Below, piece by piece: positions 53,061 to 61,413 of a DNA stretch of 64,000 nt (positions are counted from its first letter, which is position 1; the number at the start of each line of letters is the position of its first letter). The position numbers and the translations under genes are program-made. The notes beneath the pieces were generated by a model. It was not told where the DNA came from. It ran no database searches and was given only the letters and a program-made list of their open reading frames with translations. This DNA comes from Salinimicrobium sp049680855 (GTDB lineage Bacteria; Bacteroidota; Bacteroidia; Flavobacteriales; Flavobacteriaceae), in contig NZ_JBMPGS010000001.1 in NCBI RefSeq assembly GCF_049680855.1, forward strand, positions 372,001 to 436,000, given 5' to 3'.

Positions 53061-53828
53061 TTATTTAGATTCGTACCGATTATCTATTTCGACTTCGGCA
53101 ACATCTTTTATCAGCTCTCCCACTTTTTGTGAAACAGCTTTAAAGAATTTCTCTCCTTTTTCGGGCGTTGCTTTGTAAGGGTTTCCTATGCCGGTATCTT
53201 CACTTACCATAGACCATTGTCTTTCGGCCCAGGCCCAGCCTTCTCTTATTCCGGCGATCCTGGATTTATTTTCCCTGCCTGAACCGGCCTGCCCAAGCGG
53301 AAGAACAAGATCTGGATGCAAGTGCATCATAAGGCTGGTTTCCATTTCATCTGCATGGTCACCTTTCTCTTCAAAAAAGGCATTTTTGTCTACCGTTTGG
53401 AAAAAATTGGTCATCACTAACAGCATTTTTGGATACTTCAATCCCAGCTCCCTTAAAAGAGGCTTGAAGTTATTGCCGCCGTGACCATTTAATACTATTA
53501 ATTTATAGATGCCCTGCCGGTTCAAAACTTCAATAATATCTGACAGGATTGCTAGCTGCGTGCTTGGATAAAGGTTAATATCAAGTTGTATATCTGCCTG
53601 CCCAGTATTTACTCCAAAAGGGATGTTTGGAAGCACTTTTACCTTTGCACCGGCTTTCCATGCCTGTTTTCCTGCTTCCGCAGCAATAGCTTCTATCTGG
53701 TAATTATCTGTAGCGTATGGAAGATGATAATTATGAGCTTCGGTTGCTCCCCAGGGTAAAACAACTACTTCAGTTTTCTCTTCTTTTACGTCTTTCCATG
53801 ATGATTCAGCTAATAAATAGGGTCTCAT
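53061..53828 (-). CDS. Creatininase-family amidohydrolase
   Basis: The 255-aa protein shows creatininase-family motifs: VVLPWGATEAHNYHLPYATDNYQ with metal ligands Glu, His and Asp, LNGHGGNNFKPLL, and KGDHADEMETSLMMHLHPDLV. The family hydrolyses cyclic or linear amides, and the actual substrate is unknown. Its start overlaps the MFS stop by 4 nt (ATGA), tying it to amino-sugar import. Hydrolysis of an amide on a muropeptide-derived lactam or N-acyl group is one possibility, not shown by sequence. Confidence 0.85.
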   Translation of the reverse strand: MRPYLLAESSWKDVKEEKTEVVVLPWGATEAHNYHLPYATDNYQIEAIAAEAGKQAWKAGAKVKVLPNIPFGVNTGQADIQLDINLYPSTQLAILSDIIEVLNRQGIYKLIVLNGHGGNNFKPLLRELGLKYPKMLLVMTNFFQTVDKNAFFEEKGDHADEMETSLMMHLHPDLVLPLGQAGSGRENKSRIAGIREGWAWAERQWSMVSEDTGIGNPYKATPEKGEKFFKAVSQKVGELIKDVAEVEIDNRYESK

Positions 53829-55090
53829 GCTTTTCTAATTTTATGCCCTGCAACAGCGTAATAAAGGATGAACAAATAAAGCGGAACGGCCACCCAATAT
53901 GCACCTTGTTTGTTGAAAACTTCTGCCAAACCTCCATAAGCAAGTGGGATAATTGCTCCTCCGGCAATTCCCATCACGAGTAAGGAGGAAACAGCTTTTG
54001 TAAGCTTCCCAACATCAGCCAGAGCTAATGGCCATATCGCGGGCCACATGAGAGAATTTGCTAATCCCAATAGAGCGATAAAAGCTACAGACAAAAAGCC
54101 TGAGGTGAAAATAGCTCCAACTGTAAACACCACTCCCAAAATAGCACACACTTTTAAGGCGTTTTCCTGCTTGATATACTTCGGAATAGCCACGATCCCT
54201 ATCAAATAACCTATAATCATTGCTGCCATGGTGCCCGTAGTAAAACCTTTTGCTGTCTCAAAATCGAATCCCTGAAAAATTCCATAGTCAATGATGGTAT
54301 CAACAGCAATCACTTCCACTCCCACGTAGATGAACAACGTCACCACACCCAGAATGGCGTGTGGGTAATCTGAAATCTTTTTCGCTCCTTTTTGTACAGC
54401 ACTTGAATCCTCTTCATCTTCGGCCTCTACTTCGGGAAGGCTGGACTTATAGACCCACAGCGCCAAAGAAATAAGCACTACAATTATCCCGATGTATGGC
54501 GGAATTACTCTTAGCGCCATCTCATTAAGAGCGGCTTCATTAGTGGTTCCCGTAAGTTCTTCTGCCTTGTCTAACTGAAGAAAGAATCCAATTAAAATAG
54601 GAGCCGCCGCACCTGCAAGTTTATTGCAGATTCCCATGATGCTTATACGTTTTGCCGCACTCTCTGCCGGCCCAACTATAGTAACATAAGGATTAACTGC
54701 GGTTTGAAGGATGGCCAATCCACCACCCATGACAAACAACCCAAGGAGAAAAATCAGGTATGTACGGTTTATTGCTGCAGGGATGAAAAGCAGTGCTCCC
54801 ACAGCCATTACTCCCAAAGCGACCGACATTCCTTTTTTAAACCCGAAATGATTTAATGTCCTCGTAGAAATAGGCGCCATCACCACATAAGCGATATAGA
54901 AGGCAAAAGTGACAAAATAAGACTGGAAAGTAGTGAGTTCACAGGCAATCTTGAGATATGGAATCAATAGGGCGTTAAGCCAGGTGACGAATCCGAAGAT
55001 GAAAAATAATGCTCCAATGATAATTATGGAGCGATTGGTATTGGCAGAACCTTGTGAATTATCTGCTTCTTTTGCTACTGAATTTGCCAT
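53825..55090 (-). CDS. FucP-family sugar:H+ symporter (MFS), candidate GlcNAc/MurNAc transporter
   Basis: The 421-aa protein has 12 membrane segments and FucP-type features: FIFGFVTWLNALLIPYLKIACELTTFQSYFVTFAFYIAY near the start, GLAILQTAVNPYVTIVGP, and LGLANSLMWPAIWPLAL. In Bacteroidota and Proteobacteria such proteins include NagP-type GlcNAc carriers. It lies between a ROK kinase-like gene (18 nt) and a creatininase-family gene (4-nt overlap) and near murQ, which points to an amino sugar. Confidence 0.88.
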   Translation of the reverse strand: MANSVAKEADNSQGSANTNRSIIIIGALFFIFGFVTWLNALLIPYLKIACELTTFQSYFVTFAFYIAYVVMAPISTRTLNHFGFKKGMSVALGVMAVGALLFIPAAINRTYLIFLLGLFVMGGGLAILQTAVNPYVTIVGPAESAAKRISIMGICNKLAGAAAPILIGFFLQLDKAEELTGTTNEAALNEMALRVIPPYIGIIVVLISLALWVYKSSLPEVEAEDEEDSSAVQKGAKKISDYPHAILGVVTLFIYVGVEVIAVDTIIDYGIFQGFDFETAKGFTTGTMAAMIIGYLIGIVAIPKYIKQENALKVCAILGVVFTVGAIFTSGFLSVAFIALLGLANSLMWPAIWPLALADVGKLTKAVSSLLVMGIAGGAIIPLAYGGLAEVFNKQGAYWVAVPLYLFILYYAVAGHKIRKA

Positions 55091-55108
55091 ACTTTTAGGA
55101 GTGGATTT

Positions 55109-56005
55109 CTAGGATATAAAATTTTTATTATGTGCTTTTTTTGCTGAACGCTTTTCTTCGGAAAACTCTGAAACTATAAGCGCCGCAGAACCAAGGATTG
55201 CAATATTTGACACTTCTGAAGGTTTTATTACCAGCTTTTCCAGCACCTTCTTAAACGGAAAATTTTGCAGGTTCTCTCTAAGTCCTGCTTCAAAAAATGA
55301 ATAAGATTTGCTTACTGAGCCTCCAAGGAAAATAGCTTCGGGAGAGAGGATGTACATAATATGTTTGATCGCGTTGCCAAGGTGATTCCCATACTCCTTC
55401 AAAGCTTCCAGAGCTTCTTTTTCACCCATCTGCGCTCGCTCATATATCTTTTTTCCTGAAATGTTATATTCATTCATAAAGAATTTCCCGCTGCAATAGT
55501 CCTCAATAGTCTTGTCCAGGTATAGAATGCTTCCCAATTCACCTGCACTCGAGAGGTTACCCGAGTAGAGTTTATGATCTATAATAATTCCTGTTCCCAG
55601 TCCAGTACCCATAGTAACACCTACCATATTCCGAAATGTCTTACCCTGGCCAAATGTTTTTTCTCCCAGTGCAAATACATTCGCGTCATTGGTAATTCGC
55701 ACTGGTTTTTGAAAATGCTGTTCTAAATGTCTTTTTAGATATACTTCTTTCCAGGAAGCTATATTTAAAAGATCATAGATAATCCCTTTTTCCTCATCTA
55801 CCAAACCCGGTACTCCAATACCAATACCGGCAAAATCACTACCGCCAATAGCTTCTATTCCTTCAATAAGGTTCTGGATAATATCTTCTTTCCCGGCACC
55901 GGCTAAAGTGGGAAATTGATGCTCCCTTTGTACGATTCCCGACTGCACCACTCCTACGTGGATTTTTGTTGCTCCTATATCAACACCTATTGTTCTATCA
56001 CTCAT
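55109..56005 (-). CDS. ROK-family sugar kinase (candidate GlcNAc or MurNAc kinase)
   Basis: The 298-aa protein has a phosphate-binding start TIGVDIGATKIHVGVV, GIGVPGLVDEEKGIIYDLLN, TNDANVFALGE with catalytic Asp, and GVTMGTGLGTGIIID. It has no HTH, so it is an enzyme rather than a regulator. The usual zinc motif CxCGxxGCxE is missing; the equivalent region reads IEDYCSGKFF with a single Cys, as in one ROK subgroup of Bacteroidota. Next to a sugar importer and murQ it probably phosphorylates GlcNAc or MurNAc. ATG 56005 is preferred over an ATG at 56038 because it directly precedes the conserved start. Confidence 0.85.
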   Translation of the reverse strand: MSDRTIGVDIGATKIHVGVVQSGIVQREHQFPTLAGAGKEDIIQNLIEGIEAIGGSDFAGIGIGVPGLVDEEKGIIYDLLNIASWKEVYLKRHLEQHFQKPVRITNDANVFALGEKTFGQGKTFRNMVGVTMGTGLGTGIIIDHKLYSGNLSSAGELGSILYLDKTIEDYCSGKFFMNEYNISGKKIYERAQMGEKEALEALKEYGNHLGNAIKHIMYILSPEAIFLGGSVSKSYSFFEAGLRENLQNFPFKKVLEKLVIKPSEVSNIAILGSAALIVSEFSEEKRSAKKAHNKNFIS

Positions 56006-56215
56006 TACTTCATAAGTATGAAAACTTTCTCCTTTCACATTTCAGAAAGTTTTAATAACTAATCTTTTTAAAAATTAAGAAAGACACACCTACAAAGTAT
56101 GCTGTTTTTTTTATAATAAACAAATACTTTTATAATATTTTCAATAAAGTGCAATTTTATCTGAAGAAGCTCCGTCTGTTTCTAAACTTCAGCTAACAGT
56201 GCGCTACAATTTTTC

Positions 56216-56244
56216 TTTGAAGACTTCTAAATAAACTATATTTG
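56216..56244 (+). promoter_or_regulatory. lepA promoter
   Basis: TTTG (56216-56219), a 17-nt spacer and TATATTTG (56237-56244) match the Bacteroidota consensus exactly. The lepA ATG is 51 nt further on. Confidence 0.65.
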
Positions 56245-56295
56245 CCTGCATAATTTAAGTTGGTTATCTTTTATAGCCAGCTATGAAAAAGACAC

Positions 56296-58092
56296 ATGAA
56301 GCACATTCGTAATTTTTGCATTATTGCACATATCGACCACGGTAAAAGCACTTTAGCCGATAGGCTTCTTGATTTTACCGGTTCTGTCACAGATCGTGAA
56401 AAACAGGAACAACTACTTGATAGTATGGACCTGGAGCGTGAGCGAGGGATTACCATTAAGAGTCATGCGATCCAAATGGATTATGAATATAAAGGAGAAC
56501 AATTTACTCTAAACCTCATCGATACCCCGGGCCATGTAGATTTTTCATACGAAGTCTCACGTTCTATTGCTGCATGTGAAGGTGCTTTGCTGGTCGTGGA
56601 TGCCGCACAAAGTATACAGGCACAAACAATATCAAATTTATATCTTGCTCTGGAAAATGATCTGGAAATCATTCCAGTGCTCAACAAGGTAGATCTTCCT
56701 AGTGCAAATCCAGAAGTAGTGACAGATGATATTGTAGACCTTTTAGGTTGTGATCCGTCTGAGGTAATTCCTGCAAGTGCTAAAACGGGCATTGGAATTG
56801 AGGAGATCCTGGCTGCCATTATTGAACGAATTCCACCTCCTTCAGGAAAAGTCGACGCACCTCTTCGCGCCTTAATCTTTGATTCGGTTTATAATCCTTT
56901 TAGAGGAGTTGAGACTTATTTCAGAGTTATTAACGGAACAATTAAAAAAGGACAGAATATAAAATTCGTAGCAACAAACAAGAATTATTCTGCAGATGAA
57001 GTAGGAACTTTAAGGCTGAAACAATTTCCAAGACAGGAAATAAAGACAGGAGATGTAGGCTATTTAATTACGGGTATAAAAGAAGCCAAAGAGGTTAAAG
57101 TAGGAGATACGATCACAGATGCAAAAAATCCTACTACAGAAGCCGTTCCCGGCTTTGAAGATGTGAAGCCAATGGTATTCGCAGGAATTTATCCTGTTGA
57201 TACCGAAGATTACGAAGAACTTCGAGCTTCTATGGAGAAACTTCAGCTAAACGATGCATCGCTGGTGTTTACTCCCGAAAGTTCGGCCGCACTGGGTTTT
57301 GGTTTCCGTTGTGGATTCCTTGGAATGCTGCACCTGGAGATCATTCAGGAGCGACTGGAAAGAGAATTTGATATGACGGTTATAACAACCGTACCAAACG
57401 TTTCTTACCACGCCTACACGCATAAGCATCCGGAAGATATAATCCTTGTAAATAATCCTTCAGACCTTCCCGAGCCTTCGAGCCTTGCGAAAGTAGAAGA
57501 ACCATATATTAAAGCTACAATTATTACGAAAGCAGATTTTGTTGGCCCGGTAATGTCTTTATGTATTGAAAAGCGTGGCGAGATCACTAATCAAACCTAC
57601 CTTACTACCGAGCGCGTAGAATTGTCTTTTGATATGCCCCTGGCAGAAATCGTTTTTGACTTCTATGATCGTTTGAAAACGGTATCGAAAGGCTATGCAT
57701 CCTTTGATTATTCCCCTATTGGAATGCGCCAGTCAAAACTCGTAAAAGTAGATGTTCTACTGAACGGTAACGGCGTTGATGCACTTTCGGCTTTACTACA
57801 TGTAGACAATGCCTATGACATAGGTAAAAAGATGTGTGAGAAGTTAAAGGAACTTATCCCGAGACAGCAGTTTGATATTCCTATCCAGGCGGCGATTGGA
57901 GCAAAAATTATTGCCCGTGAAACTGTAAAGGCACTTAGAAAAGATGTTACCGCCAAATGTTACGGAGGAGACATTTCCCGTAAAAGAAAACTTTTAGAAA
58001 AGCAGAAGAAAGGTAAGAAAAGAATGCGCCAGGTAGGAAATGTGGAAATTCCACAGGAAGCTTTTATGGCTGTTTTGAAGTTAAATGATTAA
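56296..58092 (+). CDS. lepA: Elongation factor 4 (LepA)
   Basis: The 598-aa translational GTPase is full length. It contains IAHIDHGKSTLADRLL (P-loop), RERGITIKSHAIQM (switch I), DTPGHVDFSYEV (G3), NKVDLPSANPE (G4), ASAKTGIGIEEIL (G5), the EF-G-like domains, and the LepA-specific C-terminal domain ending ISRKRKLLEKQKKGKKRMRQVGNVEIPQEAFMAVLK. It acts on stalled or misplaced ribosomes. A consensus promoter lies just upstream and the gene appears monocistronic. Confidence 0.97.
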   Translation: MKHIRNFCIIAHIDHGKSTLADRLLDFTGSVTDREKQEQLLDSMDLERERGITIKSHAIQMDYEYKGEQFTLNLIDTPGHVDFSYEVSRSIAACEGALLVVDAAQSIQAQTISNLYLALENDLEIIPVLNKVDLPSANPEVVTDDIVDLLGCDPSEVIPASAKTGIGIEEILAAIIERIPPPSGKVDAPLRALIFDSVYNPFRGVETYFRVINGTIKKGQNIKFVATNKNYSADEVGTLRLKQFPRQEIKTGDVGYLITGIKEAKEVKVGDTITDAKNPTTEAVPGFEDVKPMVFAGIYPVDTEDYEELRASMEKLQLNDASLVFTPESSAALGFGFRCGFLGMLHLEIIQERLEREFDMTVITTVPNVSYHAYTHKHPEDIILVNNPSDLPEPSSLAKVEEPYIKATIITKADFVGPVMSLCIEKRGEITNQTYLTTERVELSFDMPLAEIVFDFYDRLKTVSKGYASFDYSPIGMRQSKLVKVDVLLNGNGVDALSALLHVDNAYDIGKKMCEKLKELIPRQQFDIPIQAAIGAKIIARETVKALRKDVTAKCYGGDISRKRKLLEKQKKGKKRMRQVGNVEIPQEAFMAVLKLND

Positions 58093-58127
58093 GGAGTTTT
58101 GAGTTCGGAGTTCGGAGAAGTAAAAGG

Positions 58128-58481
58128 TTATTTTTCAAGATAATTTTTTAAACCTGAGATCATCTTGGAAATTTCAACCAAATTTGCTCTCATTTCTGTC
58201 TGTTGAATGGAGGTAATGAATAATTGCTTTTCTGCAATTGTTATACATACCACACATTCCCTTAAGGAACCTGAAGCTATTCCCAAATATCTTGAAAATT
58301 CTCTTTTTGAACCTGCCGAACCCTCAGCAATATTTAACGAGATCGAAACCGCAGCTCTTCTAAACTGCGATATTAGCCCATAGGTCTCTTCCTTTGGAAA
58401 TTCCCGGGTCACTCTATAAACTAGGTCTGTAAAAATTAGAGACTTCTTATACACTTCTAAATCTTCAAAATTGAAATTCAT
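58128..58481 (-). CDS. Four-helix-bundle protein (S23/IVP family)
   Basis: The 117-aa protein matches the S23 ribosomal intervening-sequence family: FEDLEVYKKSLIFTDLVYRVT, PKEETYGLISQFRRAAVSISLNIAEG, and FSRYLGIASGSLRECVVCI. Such proteins form homopentameric four-helix bundles. They were first seen inside 23S rRNA insertions, but many, as here, stand alone far from rRNA genes. Function is unknown. It is convergent with lepA and isolated. Confidence 0.88.
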   Translation of the reverse strand: MNFNFEDLEVYKKSLIFTDLVYRVTREFPKEETYGLISQFRRAAVSISLNIAEGSAGSKREFSRYLGIASGSLRECVVCITIAEKQLFITSIQQTEMRANLVEISKMISGLKNYLEK

Positions 58482-58555
58482 AGAAGTTCAGATAGGTTTA
58501 TTAAATTGAAAAACTGAGAATTCGTGTCATATTTCTGCCTTGTCCTGAACTTTTT

Positions 58556-58563
58556 TACCTTTG
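58556..58563 (+). promoter_or_regulatory. -7 box of YebC-family gene
   Basis: TACCTTTG matches TAnnTTTG and lies 54 nt before the ATG at 58618. An in-frame TTG at 58561 falls inside this box, which argues against it as a start codon. Confidence 0.45.
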
Positions 58564-58617
58564 TCAAGACCATCGGAAATACTCCGAACCACGAACTCAG
58601 TAACTAATTTTCTACAA

Positions 58618-59376
58618 ATGGCCGGACATAGTAAATGGGCAAACATAAAACATCGCAAAGGAGCACAGGATAAAAAGCGTGCAAAACAGTTCACCAGGGC
58701 GATCAAGGAGATAAGTGTGGCAGTAAAAGAAGGAGGAGGACCAGACCCGGAAACAAATCCGGCGCTGCGTAATGCTGTATCTAATGCCAAAGGGGTAAAT
58801 ATGCCCAAGGACACCATTGAACGCGCTATAAAGAAAGCAAGTGGGGCAGAGGCCGACAATTATGAAGCTGTCACCTTTGAAGGTTATGGACCCCATGGTA
58901 TTGCGATCTTTGTGGAATGCACTACAGATAATACCAATAGAACAGTGGCTTCTGTAAGATCTATTTTTTCAAAGAATGGCGGCAGTCTTGGCACCAATGG
59001 TTCTCTGGAATTTTTATTTGATAAAAAAGGAGTTTTTGTCATCGAAAAAGAAAACATTCAAATGAATATGGAAGAATTTGAACTGGAACTAATTGAAGGA
59101 GGTGCCACAAGTATAGAAAAAGAAGATGATTTCATTACCGTCTACACAGAGTTCACTGATTTTGGTTTGATGAATTCCAAACTAGAGGAAATGGGAATTG
59201 AAACCAAAAATTCTGAAGTTCAACGTATCCCTTTAAACACGCTTGAACTTCCTGTTGAGAACGCAAAACAAATCATTGATCTTGTGGAGAAATTTGAAGA
59301 TGATGATGATGTTCAGAATGTATATCACAACATGGAAATCACAGATGAACTAGTGGAAGAGATTGAAAAAGATTAA
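58618..59376 (+). CDS. YebC/PmpR-family DNA-binding or translation-linked protein
   Basis: The 252-aa protein has the family hallmarks MAGHSKWANIKHRKGAQDKKRAKQF-type start, GGPDPETNPALRNAVSNAKGVNMPKDTIERAIKKA, YEAVTFEGYGPHGIAIFVEC, TDNTNRTVASVRSIFSKNGG and a C-terminal VEKFEDDDDVQNVYHN. YebC proteins have been described as transcription regulators and, more recently, as factors easing ribosome stalling. Length and start at the invariant MAGHSKW are canonical. It converges 3 nt from the antiporter gene. Confidence 0.94.
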   Translation: MAGHSKWANIKHRKGAQDKKRAKQFTRAIKEISVAVKEGGGPDPETNPALRNAVSNAKGVNMPKDTIERAIKKASGAEADNYEAVTFEGYGPHGIAIFVECTTDNTNRTVASVRSIFSKNGGSLGTNGSLEFLFDKKGVFVIEKENIQMNMEEFELELIEGGATSIEKEDDFITVYTEFTDFGLMNSKLEEMGIETKNSEVQRIPLNTLELPVENAKQIIDLVEKFEDDDDVQNVYHNMEITDELVEEIEKD

Positions 59377-59379
59377 ATT

Positions 59380-61266
59380 CTATTGTTCATTTTCATCCAG
59401 TTCTTCTACTGTTTCCTCATAGTCTTCTTCCTCATCCATCGCTTCTTCTTTTTGGATCTTTTTCCCCAAATACACCAGCTTAGAACCTTCGTGTATTTCC
59501 ACTTCAGAACTGTGGGAAGGAATAATACTCAATGCTCCTGAAGGTCTTTTAACAAACAAAGGAATGATTTCTGGATGAGTTTTTGATATTTCAATCAAGC
59601 CGCTGTAGTGAGTTTTACTGTTAAGCGGGATTTCATGAATAGTAGGATATTTTCGAGAAACTTCGGTTAATTTGATGTAATCATCTGTGTGTGAAAAAAG
59701 CCCTTCTGAAGGATTCTTTTCAGGATTATTCATTTCATCTGAAGAAACCACTCTAAAAGAACCATTTTCACCAAACTGCTTCGTAAATTTTGTAATCGCT
59801 GTTTTGTTGATGTCGCTGTTTGGAGTCATGGCCATGAGATAACCTACATCATTCAACTCAATATTGTTCATAAGATCATCTGCATAAACACTACCTTCGA
59901 TTGCCTCCAATCCCAGGCCTTTGGCCTTTCGTATGTTATCTGCATTATTATCTACTAAAACCACATGCCTGTCATTGTCCTGGAGATATTTTCCTATCAG
60001 CCTTGAGATAGAGGAAGCTCCAATAATGAGAATTCCTTCAGCATCTTTTATAAATACACCTACGAGTTTTGCAAAAAGTCTTGCTGTTGTTGCATTCAAG
60101 AGCACAGAAAGAAGTACAATCATAAATACCAGCGGCGTGATATATTCGGCACCTTCTACACCTTCCCTGGCTAGTCTAAGTCCAAAAAGAGAAGCAATAC
60201 CTGCTGCAACTATACCTCTTGGTCCCACCCAACTGATAAATGCAATTTCATTAACTTTTAGGCCTGAACCCAGGGAGCTTAAAATAACTCCGAGGGGTCT
60301 AATCACAAGCACTACCACTCCAAATAAAATTAAAGCTTTCCAGTTAAAAATGAGCATTAACTCCTCCACTTTAATATTTGCCGATAAAAGAATGAAAAGT
60401 ATGGAAATCAATAATACACTCAGAGATTCTTTAAAATATAGAAGTTCTTTAATATTTGGTAGTTTTTGGTTACCCATTACCATTCCCATGACCACTACGG
60501 CCAGAAGTCCGCTTTCATGCGCAAACATATCTGCCAGTACAAAGACTCCTAGAACAGTAGCCAAAGTAAAAACATTGAGCAGATAATGAGGGATGACCTG
60601 CTTTTTAATAAGAAATGCAAGAAAATGGGCAAAAGTAAATCCAAAAGTAAATCCAAATAGCAGGATTTTTCCGAATTCCATCAATGCTGTCTGAGTGAAA
60701 TCCTGTCCTCCTTCGACACGAATAAATTCAAACATTAAAACAGCAATTAAAGCGCCAATTGGATCTATAAGAATTCCCTCCCACTTAAGAATGGAAGACA
60801 CATGTTTTTTAAGAGGAATATTACGCAGTATAGGTGCAATCACCGTGGGACCTGTCACAATAATGAGTGAAGAGAACAAGAAGGAGATTTGCCAGGAAAA
60901 GCCATAAATAAAATGTGCGGCCAGTCCTGCACCTATAAAGGTAACTATCACGCCCACACTAATGAGCTTTACAATTACAGGTCCAATATTTCCTACTTCA
61001 CTTCTTCGAAGGGTAAGTCCGCCCTCAAATAAAATGATCGAAATCGCCAGGGAGACAAAATAGAACAGGCTTTCACCCGGAAAGACGCCCTCCTCTCCAT
61101 TCCAGATAGGTTCAAGCCATTTCGTTCCATCTTCAGAAATTAAAGTAGAAACTGGTCCTACAAAAAGGCCTATTAAAATAAGGGGCAAAATTGCCGGGAT
61201 CTTCAATCTCCAGGCCACCCATTGTGCAAGTATTCCAAGTATTACGAGTCCTGCTAATTCTAACAT
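59380..61266 (-). CDS. CPA1-type cation:proton antiporter with RCK/TrkA domain
   Basis: The 628-aa protein has about 12 membrane segments in an Na+/H+ exchanger domain (1 to about 400: LKIPAILPLILIGLFVGP, ILFEGGLTLRRSEV, SSLIIVTGPTVIAPILR, LIDPIGALIAV, SWVGPRGIVAAGIASLFGLRLA). A TrkA_N nucleotide-binding domain (about 405-510: ILIIGASSISRLIGKYLQ, VLVDNNADNI) and a C-terminal acidic tail EEEDYEETVEELDE follow. It exchanges Na+ or K+ for H+, gated by nucleotide. It is the first of three antiporter genes. Confidence 0.92.
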   Translation of the reverse strand: MLELAGLVILGILAQWVAWRLKIPAILPLILIGLFVGPVSTLISEDGTKWLEPIWNGEEGVFPGESLFYFVSLAISIILFEGGLTLRRSEVGNIGPVIVKLISVGVIVTFIGAGLAAHFIYGFSWQISFLFSSLIIVTGPTVIAPILRNIPLKKHVSSILKWEGILIDPIGALIAVLMFEFIRVEGGQDFTQTALMEFGKILLFGFTFGFTFAHFLAFLIKKQVIPHYLLNVFTLATVLGVFVLADMFAHESGLLAVVVMGMVMGNQKLPNIKELLYFKESLSVLLISILFILLSANIKVEELMLIFNWKALILFGVVVLVIRPLGVILSSLGSGLKVNEIAFISWVGPRGIVAAGIASLFGLRLAREGVEGAEYITPLVFMIVLLSVLLNATTARLFAKLVGVFIKDAEGILIIGASSISRLIGKYLQDNDRHVVLVDNNADNIRKAKGLGLEAIEGSVYADDLMNNIELNDVGYLMAMTPNSDINKTAITKFTKQFGENGSFRVVSSDEMNNPEKNPSEGLFSHTDDYIKLTEVSRKYPTIHEIPLNSKTHYSGLIEISKTHPEIIPLFVKRPSGALSIIPSHSSEVEIHEGSKLVYLGKKIQKEEAMDEEEDYEETVEELDENEQ

Positions 61267-61413
61267 TAAGGAAAATTTGTGCTATAGTAATAAAAACTTC
61301 AGAAAGTTACCCATTTTCCCAAATAAAATGGCATTATCTTAAGATAAAGAAGCTCTTAAAACCCTCAGGAAGGGTAAAACATTAAAACTTTATTAAATAA
61401 AAATCGTAAGACG

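Noticed and set aside
56101..56160. ROK-type operator upstream of the ROK kinase gene
   Set aside because: Only short AT-rich similarity (AATAAA, CTTTTAT) without the AAAGAT arm or the 13-nt spacing.
58128..58481. Four-helix-bundle gene as evidence for a nearby rRNA intervening sequence
   Set aside because: No 16S, 23S or 5S rRNA sequence is present in the window; stand-alone copies are common.
58561..58617. TTG start giving a 271-residue YebC protein
   Set aside because: The codon lies within the -7 promoter box and the invariant family start is at 58618.
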